From Ignavibacteriota bacterium (GTDB taxonomy: Bacteria; Bacteroidota; Ignavibacteria; Ignavibacteriales; Melioribacteraceae), in NCBI GenBank assembly GCA_016716225.1, contig JADJWT010000001.1, positions 3,854,501 to 3,918,500 on the forward strand: a stretch of 64,000 nt of DNA. The letters run 5' to 3'. Position 1 is the first letter of the stretch. Every line of letters starts with the position of its first letter. The notes below the pieces were generated by a model. The model did not search any database, was not told the DNA's origin, and saw only the letters and a program-made list of their open reading frames with translations. Positions 9,421 through 18,555 of the stretch are shown here, piece by piece. Position numbers and translations under genes: made by a program.

Positions 9421-10427
9421 TCATTTAGAAAAGTACCTTTTTGATAAAGTCCATTATTAATTGTATCATTCACATTCCAACCTTTGCCATAATAAGCTGC
9501 ACCAGGTACAATTTTCTCGGGATTAACTTTCGCAGAATCCAATAAATATCTAACCATTCTGTCTAATGATTCTCGCTTTGGATCAACATCTTTTTCAGAA
9601 CTTAATAAATTTGTATGATGATTTGAGAAATTATCAGCAATTCCATGGAGATCGTAAGACATTAAATTTAGCCAATCAAGATATTTTTGATCTTCGTTAA
9701 AATTATAAAGCCAAAATTCATTTGATCTTCCGGTAACCGCTGCGGTTAATAATAAATTTGGTTTTATCGAATCTAATTTTTCTCTGAATAATTTAAATAA
9801 AGCTGTATGATTTTCTCTATCATTTGGATTATAATGTGTTCCTTCTGGTCCGCCAGTTATAGGAAATTCCCAATCCAAATCAATACCATCAAAAACACCC
9901 AAAGCAGAGTTAATTCCTCCCGAAAAATTTTCAATAGGTAAATTTCCTAAAATGAACATATCAATACATGAATTTACAAAATGTTCTCTTGATTCATGAG
10001 TTAAAGCCAAATCAGAAAAATATTTTGAACCTCCCCAACCACCAATTGAAATTAGAATCTTTAGATGAGGATGTAATTTTTTAATTTTTCTTAATTGATT
10101 AAACTGACCTTTTAAATTTTGAGTAGAATCATCGCCAACTCCATCAACACTTTTTTCGCTTGGATAAATTTTTTGATATGCATGATGTGGGTTTGTAATT
10201 AAAGGTATAATTTTACCAGAATCATCTAATTTGGGAATTGCAAAAGCATAATTGAGTACAGTAATTTTTTCAAATAATCCAATGGATTCAATATATTTTT
10301 CATGACCAATATTTTCATCGGAATAATTACCATGATAGTAAGCAACTATTTCTTTTTTTTGCGGATAAATAAAATTTGTAAGATTAATAATTAGAACAAT
10401 ACTTAAATAAATTATTTTTTTATTCAT
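9375..10427 (-). CDS. GH18 chitinase/endoglycosidase, N-terminal part, frameshifted near residue 336
   Basis: A signal peptide covers about residues 1-22. The GH18 barrel is clear: K-I-L-I-S-I-G-G-W-G-G-S near 125 and the catalytic D-x-x-D-x-D-x-E motif as F-D-G-I-D-L-D-W-E-F-P with the proton donor at about E187, then M-S-Y-D-L-H-G. The frame leaves the family pattern after L-N-E-W-G and ends 13 residues later, while the expected remainder continues in the next frame (8842-9420). The intact protein would have about 525 residues. GH18 members cut chitin or the chitobiose core of N-glycans; with GH92/GH125 next door the latter is plausible. Whether this is a real pseudogene or a homopolymer read error cannot be decided here. 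Confidence 0.85.
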   Translation of the reverse strand: MNKKIIYLSIVLIINLTNFIYPQKKEIVAYYHGNYSDENIGHEKYIESIGLFEKITVLNYAFAIPKLDDSGKIIPLITNPHHAYQKIYPSEKSVDGVGDDSTQNLKGQFNQLRKIKKLHPHLKILISIGGWGGSKYFSDLALTHESREHFVNSCIDMFILGNLPIENFSGGINSALGVFDGIDLDWEFPITGGPEGTHYNPNDRENHTALFKLFREKLDSIKPNLLLTAAVTGRSNEFWLYNFNEDQKYLDWLNLMSYDLHGIADNFSNHHTNLLSSEKDVDPKRESLDRMVRYLLDSAKVNPEKIVPGAAYYGKGWNVNDTINNGLYQKGTFLNEWGFIRLKIILISKN

Positions 10428-10486
10428 TTAATTCACTTAAAGTTGTCGTTTTATATTGAGGGTAGTTAGAATAAATTAAAAACAAA

Positions 10487-10511
10487 AACAGCCGGCAGTA
10501 TACCGGCTGTT
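10487..10511 (-). terminator. Rho-independent terminator after the T9SS beta-helix gene
   Basis: A 9-bp perfect stem (AACAGCCGG, 10487-10495, with CCGGCTGTT, 10503-10511) and a 7-nt loop is followed, on the minus strand, by a T-rich run. It lies 25 bp past the stop at 10536. It separates the TonB/beta-helix transcript from the glycosidase operon that starts at 10427. Confidence 0.85.
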
Positions 10512-10535
10512 ATGAAACATAAAACAAAAATAAAA

Positions 10536-12365
10536 TTACTTTAAGAGAACCATTTTTCTAGTTGCTCTGAAAGCATCTGTTTCAAGACTTAATAAATAAT
10601 TACCACTTGCAACTTTTTTACCGGTTTCATCAGTACCGTTCCAAACGATTTGATAATTTCCAGCTTTCAAGTTTTCGTTAACTAGTGTTCTTACTCTTTG
10701 TCCAAGAATATTATAAACAACTAATTTAACAGAGCCAGTTGAAGCAATTTTGAAATCAATATTTGTTGTTGGGTTAAATGGGTTTGGATAGTTTTGACCT
10801 AATTCAAAATTATTAGGAATTTCTGTTCCAACTTTTTCAACACCTAATATCCATTGAGCTTTTTGTTCTGGGAACCAGTTTAAATCACCAAGAGCAAATC
10901 CATCTGTTCCAGCAGATTGCAAAGCTGTATTTGTATAAGCTAAGTTTTCTGGTAATGGCCATGCTGGTGGATACAAGTTACCACTTGCTGGATAAAAATG
11001 CCAGGTTACTTCATCAATTTTACCTGTGCTAATTTCATGAATATAACCGGTTAATTTTGATAATTGATCAGCTACATCTGTACCAAAACCAGGATCGGTA
11101 TCATTATTATTTGCATGCATGATTGTTGTGCCAAGAGGTGGTAAAAGTTCATCTAATGTCCATTGAGCATAGTCACTTATCCAACCAGATTTTTTGATTA
11201 CTCTTTTAACATGTTCTTTTTTATTTGTTCCACCAGTAACTGGAACTGTGATTGAATCGTAAATAGCTGTTGTATCATTATAAGCATCAATAAATGAATT
11301 TAATGCTGCTGGGAAATGATATGCATTGTTTTGTGCTTCTGTTACTCTGTTTGCTGGATTAAATAAATCTGCAGTAGCACCAGCGCCATCATTTACGAAT
11401 GCTTCTGGTCCAGAAATTGTTGAACCCCATAATTCTGACCAATAGCTAACAGAATCACGTCCTCTAATTCTCCAAATTGTACTTGAAGCTGTATCAGGAT
11501 AATTTAAGAACCAACCATCTATTACATGAGTTGGGTTTCCGCCAAATGCATGAGCGCCATAGAAAACATTGTTCTTCATGTGTAAATTTGAAGCTTGACG
11601 AATTAAAAATGGATTTACAACTCCATAAACAACAGTATTATGTTCAAATATTGATAATTTGTCAAAGCCTCTAACATCCATTAAGTATGAGCTATTAGAG
11701 AAAAATGTGTTGTTTCTAAAAATAATTGTATCAGAAGCAACTCCACCAGGTCCTCTCATAACTTGACCACCAAACCAAGATCCTGTATGTTGGTTATTTC
11801 TAAAAACGCAATCTTGAATATCAACTTTGTGCCATTGACCACTTGGATTGATTGCAACGTTTGACCAACCTTCCATTATTACACGACGCATTTTCAATGA
11901 AATATGATCAGCACGGAGAACCATACCTTCACCCCAGCCTAACCAGTTTTGGTCAGCTCTGATAGCAAGAAGATAAAGATCACTTAAATCAATTTTAGCA
12001 CCTTCACCGATAAAATCAAAGAATCCACCAACAGATGAATTATCAGTAAGAATTGCTGGAGCTAAAACTGGAGGTCTGTTTGATGCTGCGTTTGGATCAC
12101 CCGATACATCAGTTGCAATAATTGTAAGATTACCATTAATTCTTAATGGTTCTGTAACTTGATAAATTGCGCCTCTTTTTAATCTGTAGATACGATCTGG
12201 ATGAGCTCTTAAACCGCCGGCAACTGTATCACCATTAATAACTGTATTGATATTTCCGGGAGGTAAAACTTCAACATCCAAAATATCTTGAGCACTTACT
12301 TGTGTTGGAACTACAAATAAAGCTGCTGTTAAAAAAAGAAATGAAACTAAAAGCATTTTTTTCAT
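10536..12365 (-). CDS. Secreted right-handed beta-helix protein with T9SS sorting domain
   Basis: The protein has 609 residues: signal peptide (about 1-25), a region with beta-helix-like repeats (about 70-300) rich in 'F-R-N-N-x-F' and 'M-K-N-N-V-F' turns typical of pectate-lyase-like folds, and a C-terminal type IX secretion domain (about 520-609; Y-P-N-P-F-N-P-T-T then G-N-Y-L-L-S-L ending K-M-V-L-L-K). It should be exported by T9SS and held at the cell surface. I cannot assign an enzymatic activity; it may be a polysaccharide lyase or a glycan-binding protein. A strong Shine-Dalgarno AGGAGG (minus strand, 12372-12377) lies 6 bp before the ATG, suggesting high expression. It follows the first TonB receptor gene by 86 bp and ends with a terminator, so the two are probably a transcription unit. 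Confidence 0.8.
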   Translation of the reverse strand: MKKMLLVSFLFLTAALFVVPTQVSAQDILDVEVLPPGNINTVINGDTVAGGLRAHPDRIYRLKRGAIYQVTEPLRINGNLTIIATDVSGDPNAASNRPPVLAPAILTDNSSVGGFFDFIGEGAKIDLSDLYLLAIRADQNWLGWGEGMVLRADHISLKMRRVIMEGWSNVAINPSGQWHKVDIQDCVFRNNQHTGSWFGGQVMRGPGGVASDTIIFRNNTFFSNSSYLMDVRGFDKLSIFEHNTVVYGVVNPFLIRQASNLHMKNNVFYGAHAFGGNPTHVIDGWFLNYPDTASSTIWRIRGRDSVSYWSELWGSTISGPEAFVNDGAGATADLFNPANRVTEAQNNAYHFPAALNSFIDAYNDTTAIYDSITVPVTGGTNKKEHVKRVIKKSGWISDYAQWTLDELLPPLGTTIMHANNNDTDPGFGTDVADQLSKLTGYIHEISTGKIDEVTWHFYPASGNLYPPAWPLPENLAYTNTALQSAGTDGFALGDLNWFPEQKAQWILGVEKVGTEIPNNFELGQNYPNPFNPTTNIDFKIASTGSVKLVVYNILGQRVRTLVNENLKAGNYQIVWNGTDETGKKVASGNYLLSLETDAFRATRKMVLLK

Positions 12366-12451
12366 GTACTGCCTCCTAATTGGTTGTAAAGATGATTTAA
12401 TTAGTTAAAACAAACTATTTTATTTTGTAACTACTCCTTTATTATATTGAA

Positions 12452-15382
12452 TTATAAATTAATTCTCAACCCAATATCCCCAGTCATACCATATCTATCT
12501 CGAGAAACTGGGTATTTATTCTTTAGATTGATTTCTTTATCTTCTTCTCCAGTAATGTTGTTTAGGTTAAAATATAACTGAATTCCGTACCAGGGCAATT
12601 CTTGTTTTAATGACAAATCCCATCTAGTATATTTATCTGTGTGAACTCTCTCTTGCATCCAGAAAGCTGGTCGTCTAAAAATATTATCTTGAAATAGCAT
12701 TGAAATTCTGCCTGAGAAACCCTTATAATCATAACCCAAAGAAAAATTCATAATATCATTTGGTTGATTTAACATTCTTGTCGTGTAAAAAGTATCAATT
12801 ACTGTGGAAATAAGCATTCCATTTTCATCATATTCGTTTAATAATTCACTTTTTGGATAACTAGCTTCAGAAAATATATGAGTATAGTTTATATTCAATA
12901 CAATATTTGAAAAAGGTTCTGGTAAATACCAGAAATGTGTTTGCCAATCTGTTTCAATACCCCAAAGATCAATTGGAATAGGATTGTTAATGAAAGTACT
13001 AAATTCAAAAAGTCGATTACCCTCTTGTGGTAAATCAGGATATTCACTTAAATCAGTCTTGTATGTAGTTGATGCAAAAATCAAATCTTCAACTCTTTTT
13101 TTGAATCCATTTAATGTAAATAATCCTATTTCGTTGTTATAAACCGATAAAACTAGATCTAAATTTTCGGAAGTAGCTGGTTTCAATTTATAATTATTAT
13201 ATGATATAGATGAAGTACCAATATTATATCGTGGAATTATAGTATTAAAATCTGGATAATTCAATGTATTTGTATAAGCAAAATGTATTTGCAACCATGA
13301 AAAAGGTTTATATCTTAAATGCAAGGCTGGTAAAAAATAACCATTTGGTCTATTAACAGTTGTATCTGTATATTGTATACCTCCAGAAACAACTTTACCC
13401 CTATATGCAAAATAATCTGTGGTAAGGTCCTGATAACGAAGACCTGGTAAAATTGTTATATCTTCTCCAATATTAAATGTTGCCATTACATACGCAGCGC
13501 TTTTAGCTTCTGTGCCATGATAATCATAAATTCTTGAACCATGAAGATCTACCTTATAACCTTCATAACCCTTTGCTCCAGGAACTTTTGCTGCAATTTC
13601 TAAAATATCATACATCAGATCAAAACCAAGTGGATAAGCAATTTCATAATCTCCATTTAAAAAGTTGCCATAAGAATATGAATCATCAATAAAATTTTCT
13701 AAACCGATTCTTCCACTTGTTGTAATTAAATCTGGATACTTTTCAAAAATTGCATCTAATCCAGCTTGACTTCCTGAGTATAAGAAAGCCCCATTGGCTG
13801 TATTAAAGTCATATGACCTATCTCTATATAAATAACTTCCGCCAAATTTAACTTTCGCAGTTAAGAAATCAGCTACGACAAAATCTGTTTGAAAATCAAC
13901 TGCAGCTGAAAATGCTCTATCACTTGTAAAATTTTCCGAAGTACTAATGCCACTAAAAGCTGTTCTAGAATAATCTGGAACTGCAAGATTTGAAAGATCT
14001 TGAGGATGTAATCTCGTTAAATTACCTAATCCTGTTAACCCAGCAACTTCTTGCCAAAAAGAAAAAGTCATATCTTGAGGATTAACACTTTCCGAATATG
14101 TATGTGATAGTTTTAAGTCTACATGGAAAATTGGAATATCTTGTTTTATGCTTAACAAATTTGTGATAATATTAAGTTCATTGTCTACATCTGAAGCAGA
14201 ATAATTTAAATCATCTTGAATAAGACTTAAATTTTGTCTTCTATATAAAGATTTAGTATCACTTTTGCTGAAGAAATTCATCATTCCTATTTCTCCATCC
14301 TCATATGCATAATCCAATACTAACGTTGCACCATGTCTTTCCTTCTCACTAAATACATCTGTCAAATTTACTGAGTTTATATTCGGTATCCCTTCATCCC
14401 CATGTGTCTTATCTTCTAAGATATAACCCGCTCCTAATCTATTGGAACTTCTATTCCTCTTTTCTGTTGATCCTTGTAAAAATATTCCGAAACTTCCATC
14501 AAAAAATCTCTGCTCATATGAGCCTACAAACATATAATCATTATATGTCTCCTTTAATCCATTATAACTGCCTTGCGTCGTTAATCCAAATGTCGGATTT
14601 CCTTCTTTATCCTTTACTGCTTTCCTTAATCCGAAATTTACTACTCCTCCCAATACCGCTGCATCCATATCTGGTGTTATTGCCTTTATTACTTCTATCC
14701 CTCCCAACATGCTAGATGAGATCATACTCAAATTCGTTGCTCTATCTCCTACTATTGATGTTTGTTCCGTCGGGTCATTCGATACAACGTTTCCTGGTAA
14801 TTGTACCCCATCTATTGTTACTTGATTATATTGTGGTGATAACCCTCTTATTACTACTCTCGATCCTTCTCCTCCCTCTCTCAACAATGATACTCCGGGT
14901 AATCTTGCTACCGATTCTGCTGCATTCGCATCCGGCAATTCTTGTATCCTTGCCATTGATACTACGTTCTTTATCTGTATTGATGACAACTGCTGATTTA
15001 TTGCTTCTTTCTGACCGCTTGCTTGAGCTGTTACTACTACTGTTTCTCCTTCTACGCTTACTGCATTTAATTCAAATATTATTTCTACTGTTTTACCTGA
15101 TACTATATTTACGCTCATCTCTTTTGCATCATATCCTACATATGTTGCTTTTATTCTATATTGTCCGGGTGTTACATTTCTTAGTAAGAATTTTCCCTCT
15201 ACATCGGTCGCTGCGCCTATACTGGTTCCCACTATTATTATATTCGCTCCTGGTAATGCATCTTTCGTCTGGATATCTTTTACTACTCCTCGCAATCCCC
15301 CACTTTGGGCAAAATTAGTACCAATACAAATAACCATAGAAATTATAATGAAGAAATTAAAAACTGAAAATTTTCGTAACAT
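12452..15382 (-). CDS. TonB-dependent receptor (copy A)
   Basis: The protein has 976 residues: signal peptide to F-A-Q (about 26), a carboxypeptidase-regulatory-like beta-sandwich (about 28-115; G-G-L-R-G-V-V-K-D), a plug domain (about 130-250; L-P-G-V-S-L-L-R-E then V-V-I-R-G-L-S-P-Q-Y-N) and a 22-strand-type outer-membrane barrel to the end. It should import an oligosaccharide or similar ligand with TonB energy. Residues 25-378 are encoded by DNA identical to that in the neighbouring copy B, while signal peptide and barrel differ. No SusD-like gene is present. The start is supported by AGAGG 5-6 bp upstream of ATG. A CTTACTCGTGTAAG operator lies 79 bp upstream at 15461-15474, so it is probably under the LacI-type regulator at 19896. 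Confidence 0.92.
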   Translation of the reverse strand: MLRKFSVFNFFIIISMVICIGTNFAQSGGLRGVVKDIQTKDALPGANIIIVGTSIGAATDVEGKFLLRNVTPGQYRIKATYVGYDAKEMSVNIVSGKTVEIIFELNAVSVEGETVVVTAQASGQKEAINQQLSSIQIKNVVSMARIQELPDANAAESVARLPGVSLLREGGEGSRVVIRGLSPQYNQVTIDGVQLPGNVVSNDPTEQTSIVGDRATNLSMISSSMLGGIEVIKAITPDMDAAVLGGVVNFGLRKAVKDKEGNPTFGLTTQGSYNGLKETYNDYMFVGSYEQRFFDGSFGIFLQGSTEKRNRSSNRLGAGYILEDKTHGDEGIPNINSVNLTDVFSEKERHGATLVLDYAYEDGEIGMMNFFSKSDTKSLYRRQNLSLIQDDLNYSASDVDNELNIITNLLSIKQDIPIFHVDLKLSHTYSESVNPQDMTFSFWQEVAGLTGLGNLTRLHPQDLSNLAVPDYSRTAFSGISTSENFTSDRAFSAAVDFQTDFVVADFLTAKVKFGGSYLYRDRSYDFNTANGAFLYSGSQAGLDAIFEKYPDLITTSGRIGLENFIDDSYSYGNFLNGDYEIAYPLGFDLMYDILEIAAKVPGAKGYEGYKVDLHGSRIYDYHGTEAKSAAYVMATFNIGEDITILPGLRYQDLTTDYFAYRGKVVSGGIQYTDTTVNRPNGYFLPALHLRYKPFSWLQIHFAYTNTLNYPDFNTIIPRYNIGTSSISYNNYKLKPATSENLDLVLSVYNNEIGLFTLNGFKKRVEDLIFASTTYKTDLSEYPDLPQEGNRLFEFSTFINNPIPIDLWGIETDWQTHFWYLPEPFSNIVLNINYTHIFSEASYPKSELLNEYDENGMLISTVIDTFYTTRMLNQPNDIMNFSLGYDYKGFSGRISMLFQDNIFRRPAFWMQERVHTDKYTRWDLSLKQELPWYGIQLYFNLNNITGEEDKEINLKNKYPVSRDRYGMTGDIGLRINL
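14249..15311 (-). repeat. Identical 1,063-bp block, copy A (shared TonB receptor cassette)
   Basis: This stretch matches 17353-18415 base for base as far as I can read, with a constant offset of 3,104 bp and no indels. It starts exactly at the signal-peptide cleavage region (A-Q-S) and ends at codon 378 (T-K-S). Codon use inside is unlike the flanks: isoleucine is ATA 22 times, ATC 3 times and ATT never, whereas ATT is common in the barrel part. Confidence 0.9.
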
Positions 15383-15460
15383 AGTTACCTCTTAAAAATT
15401 TAATTTTTTTACAATAAATTATTCACAAAATTCAAAAAAAATCTTTATACTAAAAATTTA

Positions 15461-15474
15461 CTTACTCGTGTAAG
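15461..15474. promoter_or_regulatory. LacI-type operator CTTACTCGTGTAAG upstream of TonB receptor A
   Basis: This 14-bp near-perfect palindrome has the same sequence as the site at 30428-30441 and one base difference from the two sites at 20925 and 20949. It lies 79 bp upstream of the TonB receptor A start. The shared sequence and the LacI-family gene nearby make it a likely operator of the fucose regulon. Confidence 0.8.
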
Positions 15475-15561
15475 TTTTTCGTACATCAAAATAAATAATT
15501 TTAAATTACTGTACAATATAATTTTAAGAATCACTTATTTTATATGAAAATTGTGGTTCTA

Positions 15562-18483
15562 TTATAAAATAATTCTCAAACCAATATCCCCCGTCATACC
15601 ATATCTTTCAATTGAAGCCGGAAAACTGTTTTTCTGATTTAAATCTGTATCCTCTGTACCTGTTAAATTATTTAAGTTAAAGAATAATTGAATTCCATAC
15701 CATGGTAATGTTTGTTTAAGTGACAAGTCCCATCTTGTATATTTATCTGAATGAACTCTTAATTGATTCCAAAAATCTGGTCTTTTAAAGATATTATCTT
15801 GATACAGCATTGAAATTCTACCTGAGAAACCCTTATAATCATAACCCAAAGAAAAATTCATAATATCATTTGGTTGATTTAATAAACGTGTACTATAAAA
15901 GGTATCAATAATTGTAGAAGTTAGTTCTCCCATTTCATTATATTCATTTTTTAACTCACTTCTTGGATAGCTTGCCTCTGAGAAAATATGTGTATAGTTA
16001 AAATTTAGAACAATATTTGAGAAAGGTTCTGGTAAATACCAGAAATGTGTTTGCCAATCAGTTTCAATACCCCAAACATCAATCGCGATTGGATTATTTA
16101 TAAAAGTACTAAATTCGAAAAGCCTATTACCTTCTTGTGGTAAATCAGGATAGTCATTTAAACTTGTAACATACATTGTTGAAGCAAAAATTAAATCTTC
16201 AATTCTTTTTTTAAACCCATCGAATGTCAATAATCCGATTTCATTATTGTAAATTGAAAAGACTAAATCAAAATTTTCTGAAGTTGCAGGTTTCAACCTG
16301 AAATTATTATATGAAATACTTCCGGTACCTATATTATATTTAGGAACAATTGTGTTAAAATCGGGATAGTTTAATGTATTAGTATAAGCAAAATGTATTT
16401 GCAACCAAGAAAAGGGTTTATATCTTAAATGCAATGCTGGTAATAAATAACCATTTGGTCTATTGGTTGTTGTATCAGTATACTGATATCCACCAGGAAC
16501 TTGTTTCCCTCTATATGCAAAATAATTTGTTGTTAGATTTTGATAACGTACACCTGGTAAAACGGTTATACTTTCACCTATATTAAAAGTTGCCATTACA
16601 TAAGCAGCACTTTTATCTTCTGTTCCATGATAATCATGAATTAAAGAAACACTTTCATTTTCTTGATAAGATTCATTATCTGGGCTGTTAGTTTGAACTA
16701 TTTTAAGAATTTGCTTCATAAAATCAATATCGATAGGATAATGAATTGGATAATCTCCATTTAGAAAATTATCAAACGAATATGAATTATCAATAAAATT
16801 TGAGACTGTAACACTGCTACCATTCAATTCCATATCAGGATAATATTTTAGAATATTGGCTACAGTATTTCCTCCACCAAGGAATATATTTCCAGCATGA
16901 CCAGTATTTATATCATAAGACCTATCTCTATATAAATAACTTCCGCCAAATTTAACTTTCGCAGTTAAGAAATCTAAAATATTTAAATCTGTTTGAAAAT
17001 CTAATGAAGCTGAAAGTACTCTCTCTCTTGAAAAATTATCAGATGTAGTTATAGTATTAAGTCTTGAAGCAGAAGAATTATAATTTGGTAATTTTACTAA
17101 TTCAATAGGTCTAAGTTTTGTCAAGTTACCAAGTCCAGCTAAACCACCAACATCTTGCCAAAACAAAAATGATATATCTCCTGGATTTTTACTTTCCGAA
17201 TATGTATGAGATAGTTTTAGGTCTACATGGAAAATTGGTATTTCTTGTTTTATACTAAGCAAATTAGTTATGACATTTAATTCATTATTTACATCAGAAG
17301 CTGAATAAAATACATCATCTCCAACTAAATTAACAGATTGATTTCTGTAATCAGATTTAGTATCACTTTTGCTGAAGAAATTCATCATTCCTATTTCTCC
17401 ATCCTCATATGCATAATCCAATACTAACGTTGCACCATGTCTTTCCTTCTCACTAAATACATCTGTCAAATTTACTGAGTTTATATTCGGTATCCCTTCA
17501 TCCCCATGTGTCTTATCTTCTAAGATATAACCCGCTCCTAATCTATTGGAACTTCTATTCCTCTTTTCTGTTGATCCTTGTAAAAATATTCCGAAACTTC
17601 CATCAAAAAATCTCTGCTCATATGAGCCTACAAACATATAATCATTATATGTCTCCTTTAATCCATTATAACTGCCTTGCGTCGTTAATCCAAATGTCGG
17701 ATTTCCTTCTTTATCCTTTACTGCTTTCCTTAATCCGAAATTTACTACTCCTCCCAATACCGCTGCATCCATATCTGGTGTTATTGCCTTTATTACTTCT
17801 ATCCCTCCCAACATGCTAGATGAGATCATACTCAAATTCGTTGCTCTATCTCCTACTATTGATGTTTGTTCCGTCGGGTCATTCGATACAACGTTTCCTG
17901 GTAATTGTACCCCATCTATTGTTACTTGATTATATTGTGGTGATAACCCTCTTATTACTACTCTCGATCCTTCTCCTCCCTCTCTCAACAATGATACTCC
18001 GGGTAATCTTGCTACCGATTCTGCTGCATTCGCATCCGGCAATTCTTGTATCCTTGCCATTGATACTACGTTCTTTATCTGTATTGATGACAACTGCTGA
18101 TTTATTGCTTCTTTCTGACCGCTTGCTTGAGCTGTTACTACTACTGTTTCTCCTTCTACGCTTACTGCATTTAATTCAAATATTATTTCTACTGTTTTAC
18201 CTGATACTATATTTACGCTCATCTCTTTTGCATCATATCCTACATATGTTGCTTTTATTCTATATTGTCCGGGTGTTACATTTCTTAGTAAGAATTTTCC
18301 CTCTACATCGGTCGCTGCGCCTATACTGGTTCCCACTATTATTATATTCGCTCCTGGTAATGCATCTTTCGTCTGGATATCTTTTACTACTCCTCGCAAT
18401 CCCCCACTTTGGGCATTTATAACACCAAATGTTACAAATAAGTATATCAAAAGAAATTTGATTTTTTTTATAATCAAAAACAT
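15562..18483 (-). CDS. TonB-dependent receptor (copy B)
   Basis: The protein has 973 residues with the same layout as copy A: signal peptide to N-A-Q (about 25), regulatory-like domain, plug, barrel. Residues 24-377 are identical to copy A at DNA level; the signal peptide and the barrel (from residue 378) diverge but remain clearly homologous, with the largest differences around residues 440-640, where ligand-facing loops are expected. GAGG lies 6 bp before the ATG. No operator is seen in the 72-bp gap to the symporter gene, so it is probably read from the regulator-symporter promoter. The two receptors likely import related glycans; their ligands cannot be told from sequence. Confidence 0.92.
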   Translation of the reverse strand: MFLIIKKIKFLLIYLFVTFGVINAQSGGLRGVVKDIQTKDALPGANIIIVGTSIGAATDVEGKFLLRNVTPGQYRIKATYVGYDAKEMSVNIVSGKTVEIIFELNAVSVEGETVVVTAQASGQKEAINQQLSSIQIKNVVSMARIQELPDANAAESVARLPGVSLLREGGEGSRVVIRGLSPQYNQVTIDGVQLPGNVVSNDPTEQTSIVGDRATNLSMISSSMLGGIEVIKAITPDMDAAVLGGVVNFGLRKAVKDKEGNPTFGLTTQGSYNGLKETYNDYMFVGSYEQRFFDGSFGIFLQGSTEKRNRSSNRLGAGYILEDKTHGDEGIPNINSVNLTDVFSEKERHGATLVLDYAYEDGEIGMMNFFSKSDTKSDYRNQSVNLVGDDVFYSASDVNNELNVITNLLSIKQEIPIFHVDLKLSHTYSESKNPGDISFLFWQDVGGLAGLGNLTKLRPIELVKLPNYNSSASRLNTITTSDNFSRERVLSASLDFQTDLNILDFLTAKVKFGGSYLYRDRSYDINTGHAGNIFLGGGNTVANILKYYPDMELNGSSVTVSNFIDNSYSFDNFLNGDYPIHYPIDIDFMKQILKIVQTNSPDNESYQENESVSLIHDYHGTEDKSAAYVMATFNIGESITVLPGVRYQNLTTNYFAYRGKQVPGGYQYTDTTTNRPNGYLLPALHLRYKPFSWLQIHFAYTNTLNYPDFNTIVPKYNIGTGSISYNNFRLKPATSENFDLVFSIYNNEIGLLTFDGFKKRIEDLIFASTMYVTSLNDYPDLPQEGNRLFEFSTFINNPIAIDVWGIETDWQTHFWYLPEPFSNIVLNFNYTHIFSEASYPRSELKNEYNEMGELTSTIIDTFYSTRLLNQPNDIMNFSLGYDYKGFSGRISMLYQDNIFKRPDFWNQLRVHSDKYTRWDLSLKQTLPWYGIQLFFNLNNLTGTEDTDLNQKNSFPASIERYGMTGDIGLRIIL
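17353..18415 (-). repeat. Identical 1,063-bp block, copy B (shared TonB receptor cassette)
   Basis: This is the second copy of the block at 14249-15311, in the same orientation. Flanks on both sides diverge abruptly: signal peptide codons on one side, barrel codons on the other. Direct repeats of this length can recombine to delete or duplicate the 3.1-kb unit or swap barrels. Confidence 0.9.
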
Positions 18484-18555
18484 TTTTGCCTCATTAGACT
18501 AATGTTATAATAATATTTTCAAACAAAAATAAAAATGCAAATAAAAAAAATTATA

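Noticed and set aside
14404..15318. Two long Leu-rich plus-strand frames (103 and 200 codons), repeated at 17508-18422
   Set aside because: They lie antisense to the TonB receptor cassette, have an extreme leucine composition with no domain logic, and follow from the A-ending codon use of the true gene. They only serve as support for the identity of the two blocks.
12452..18483. SusC/SusD-type locus
   Set aside because: The receptors have the regulatory-like domain of many TonB receptors, but no SusD-like lipoprotein gene is next to either; the following gene is a T9SS beta-helix protein.
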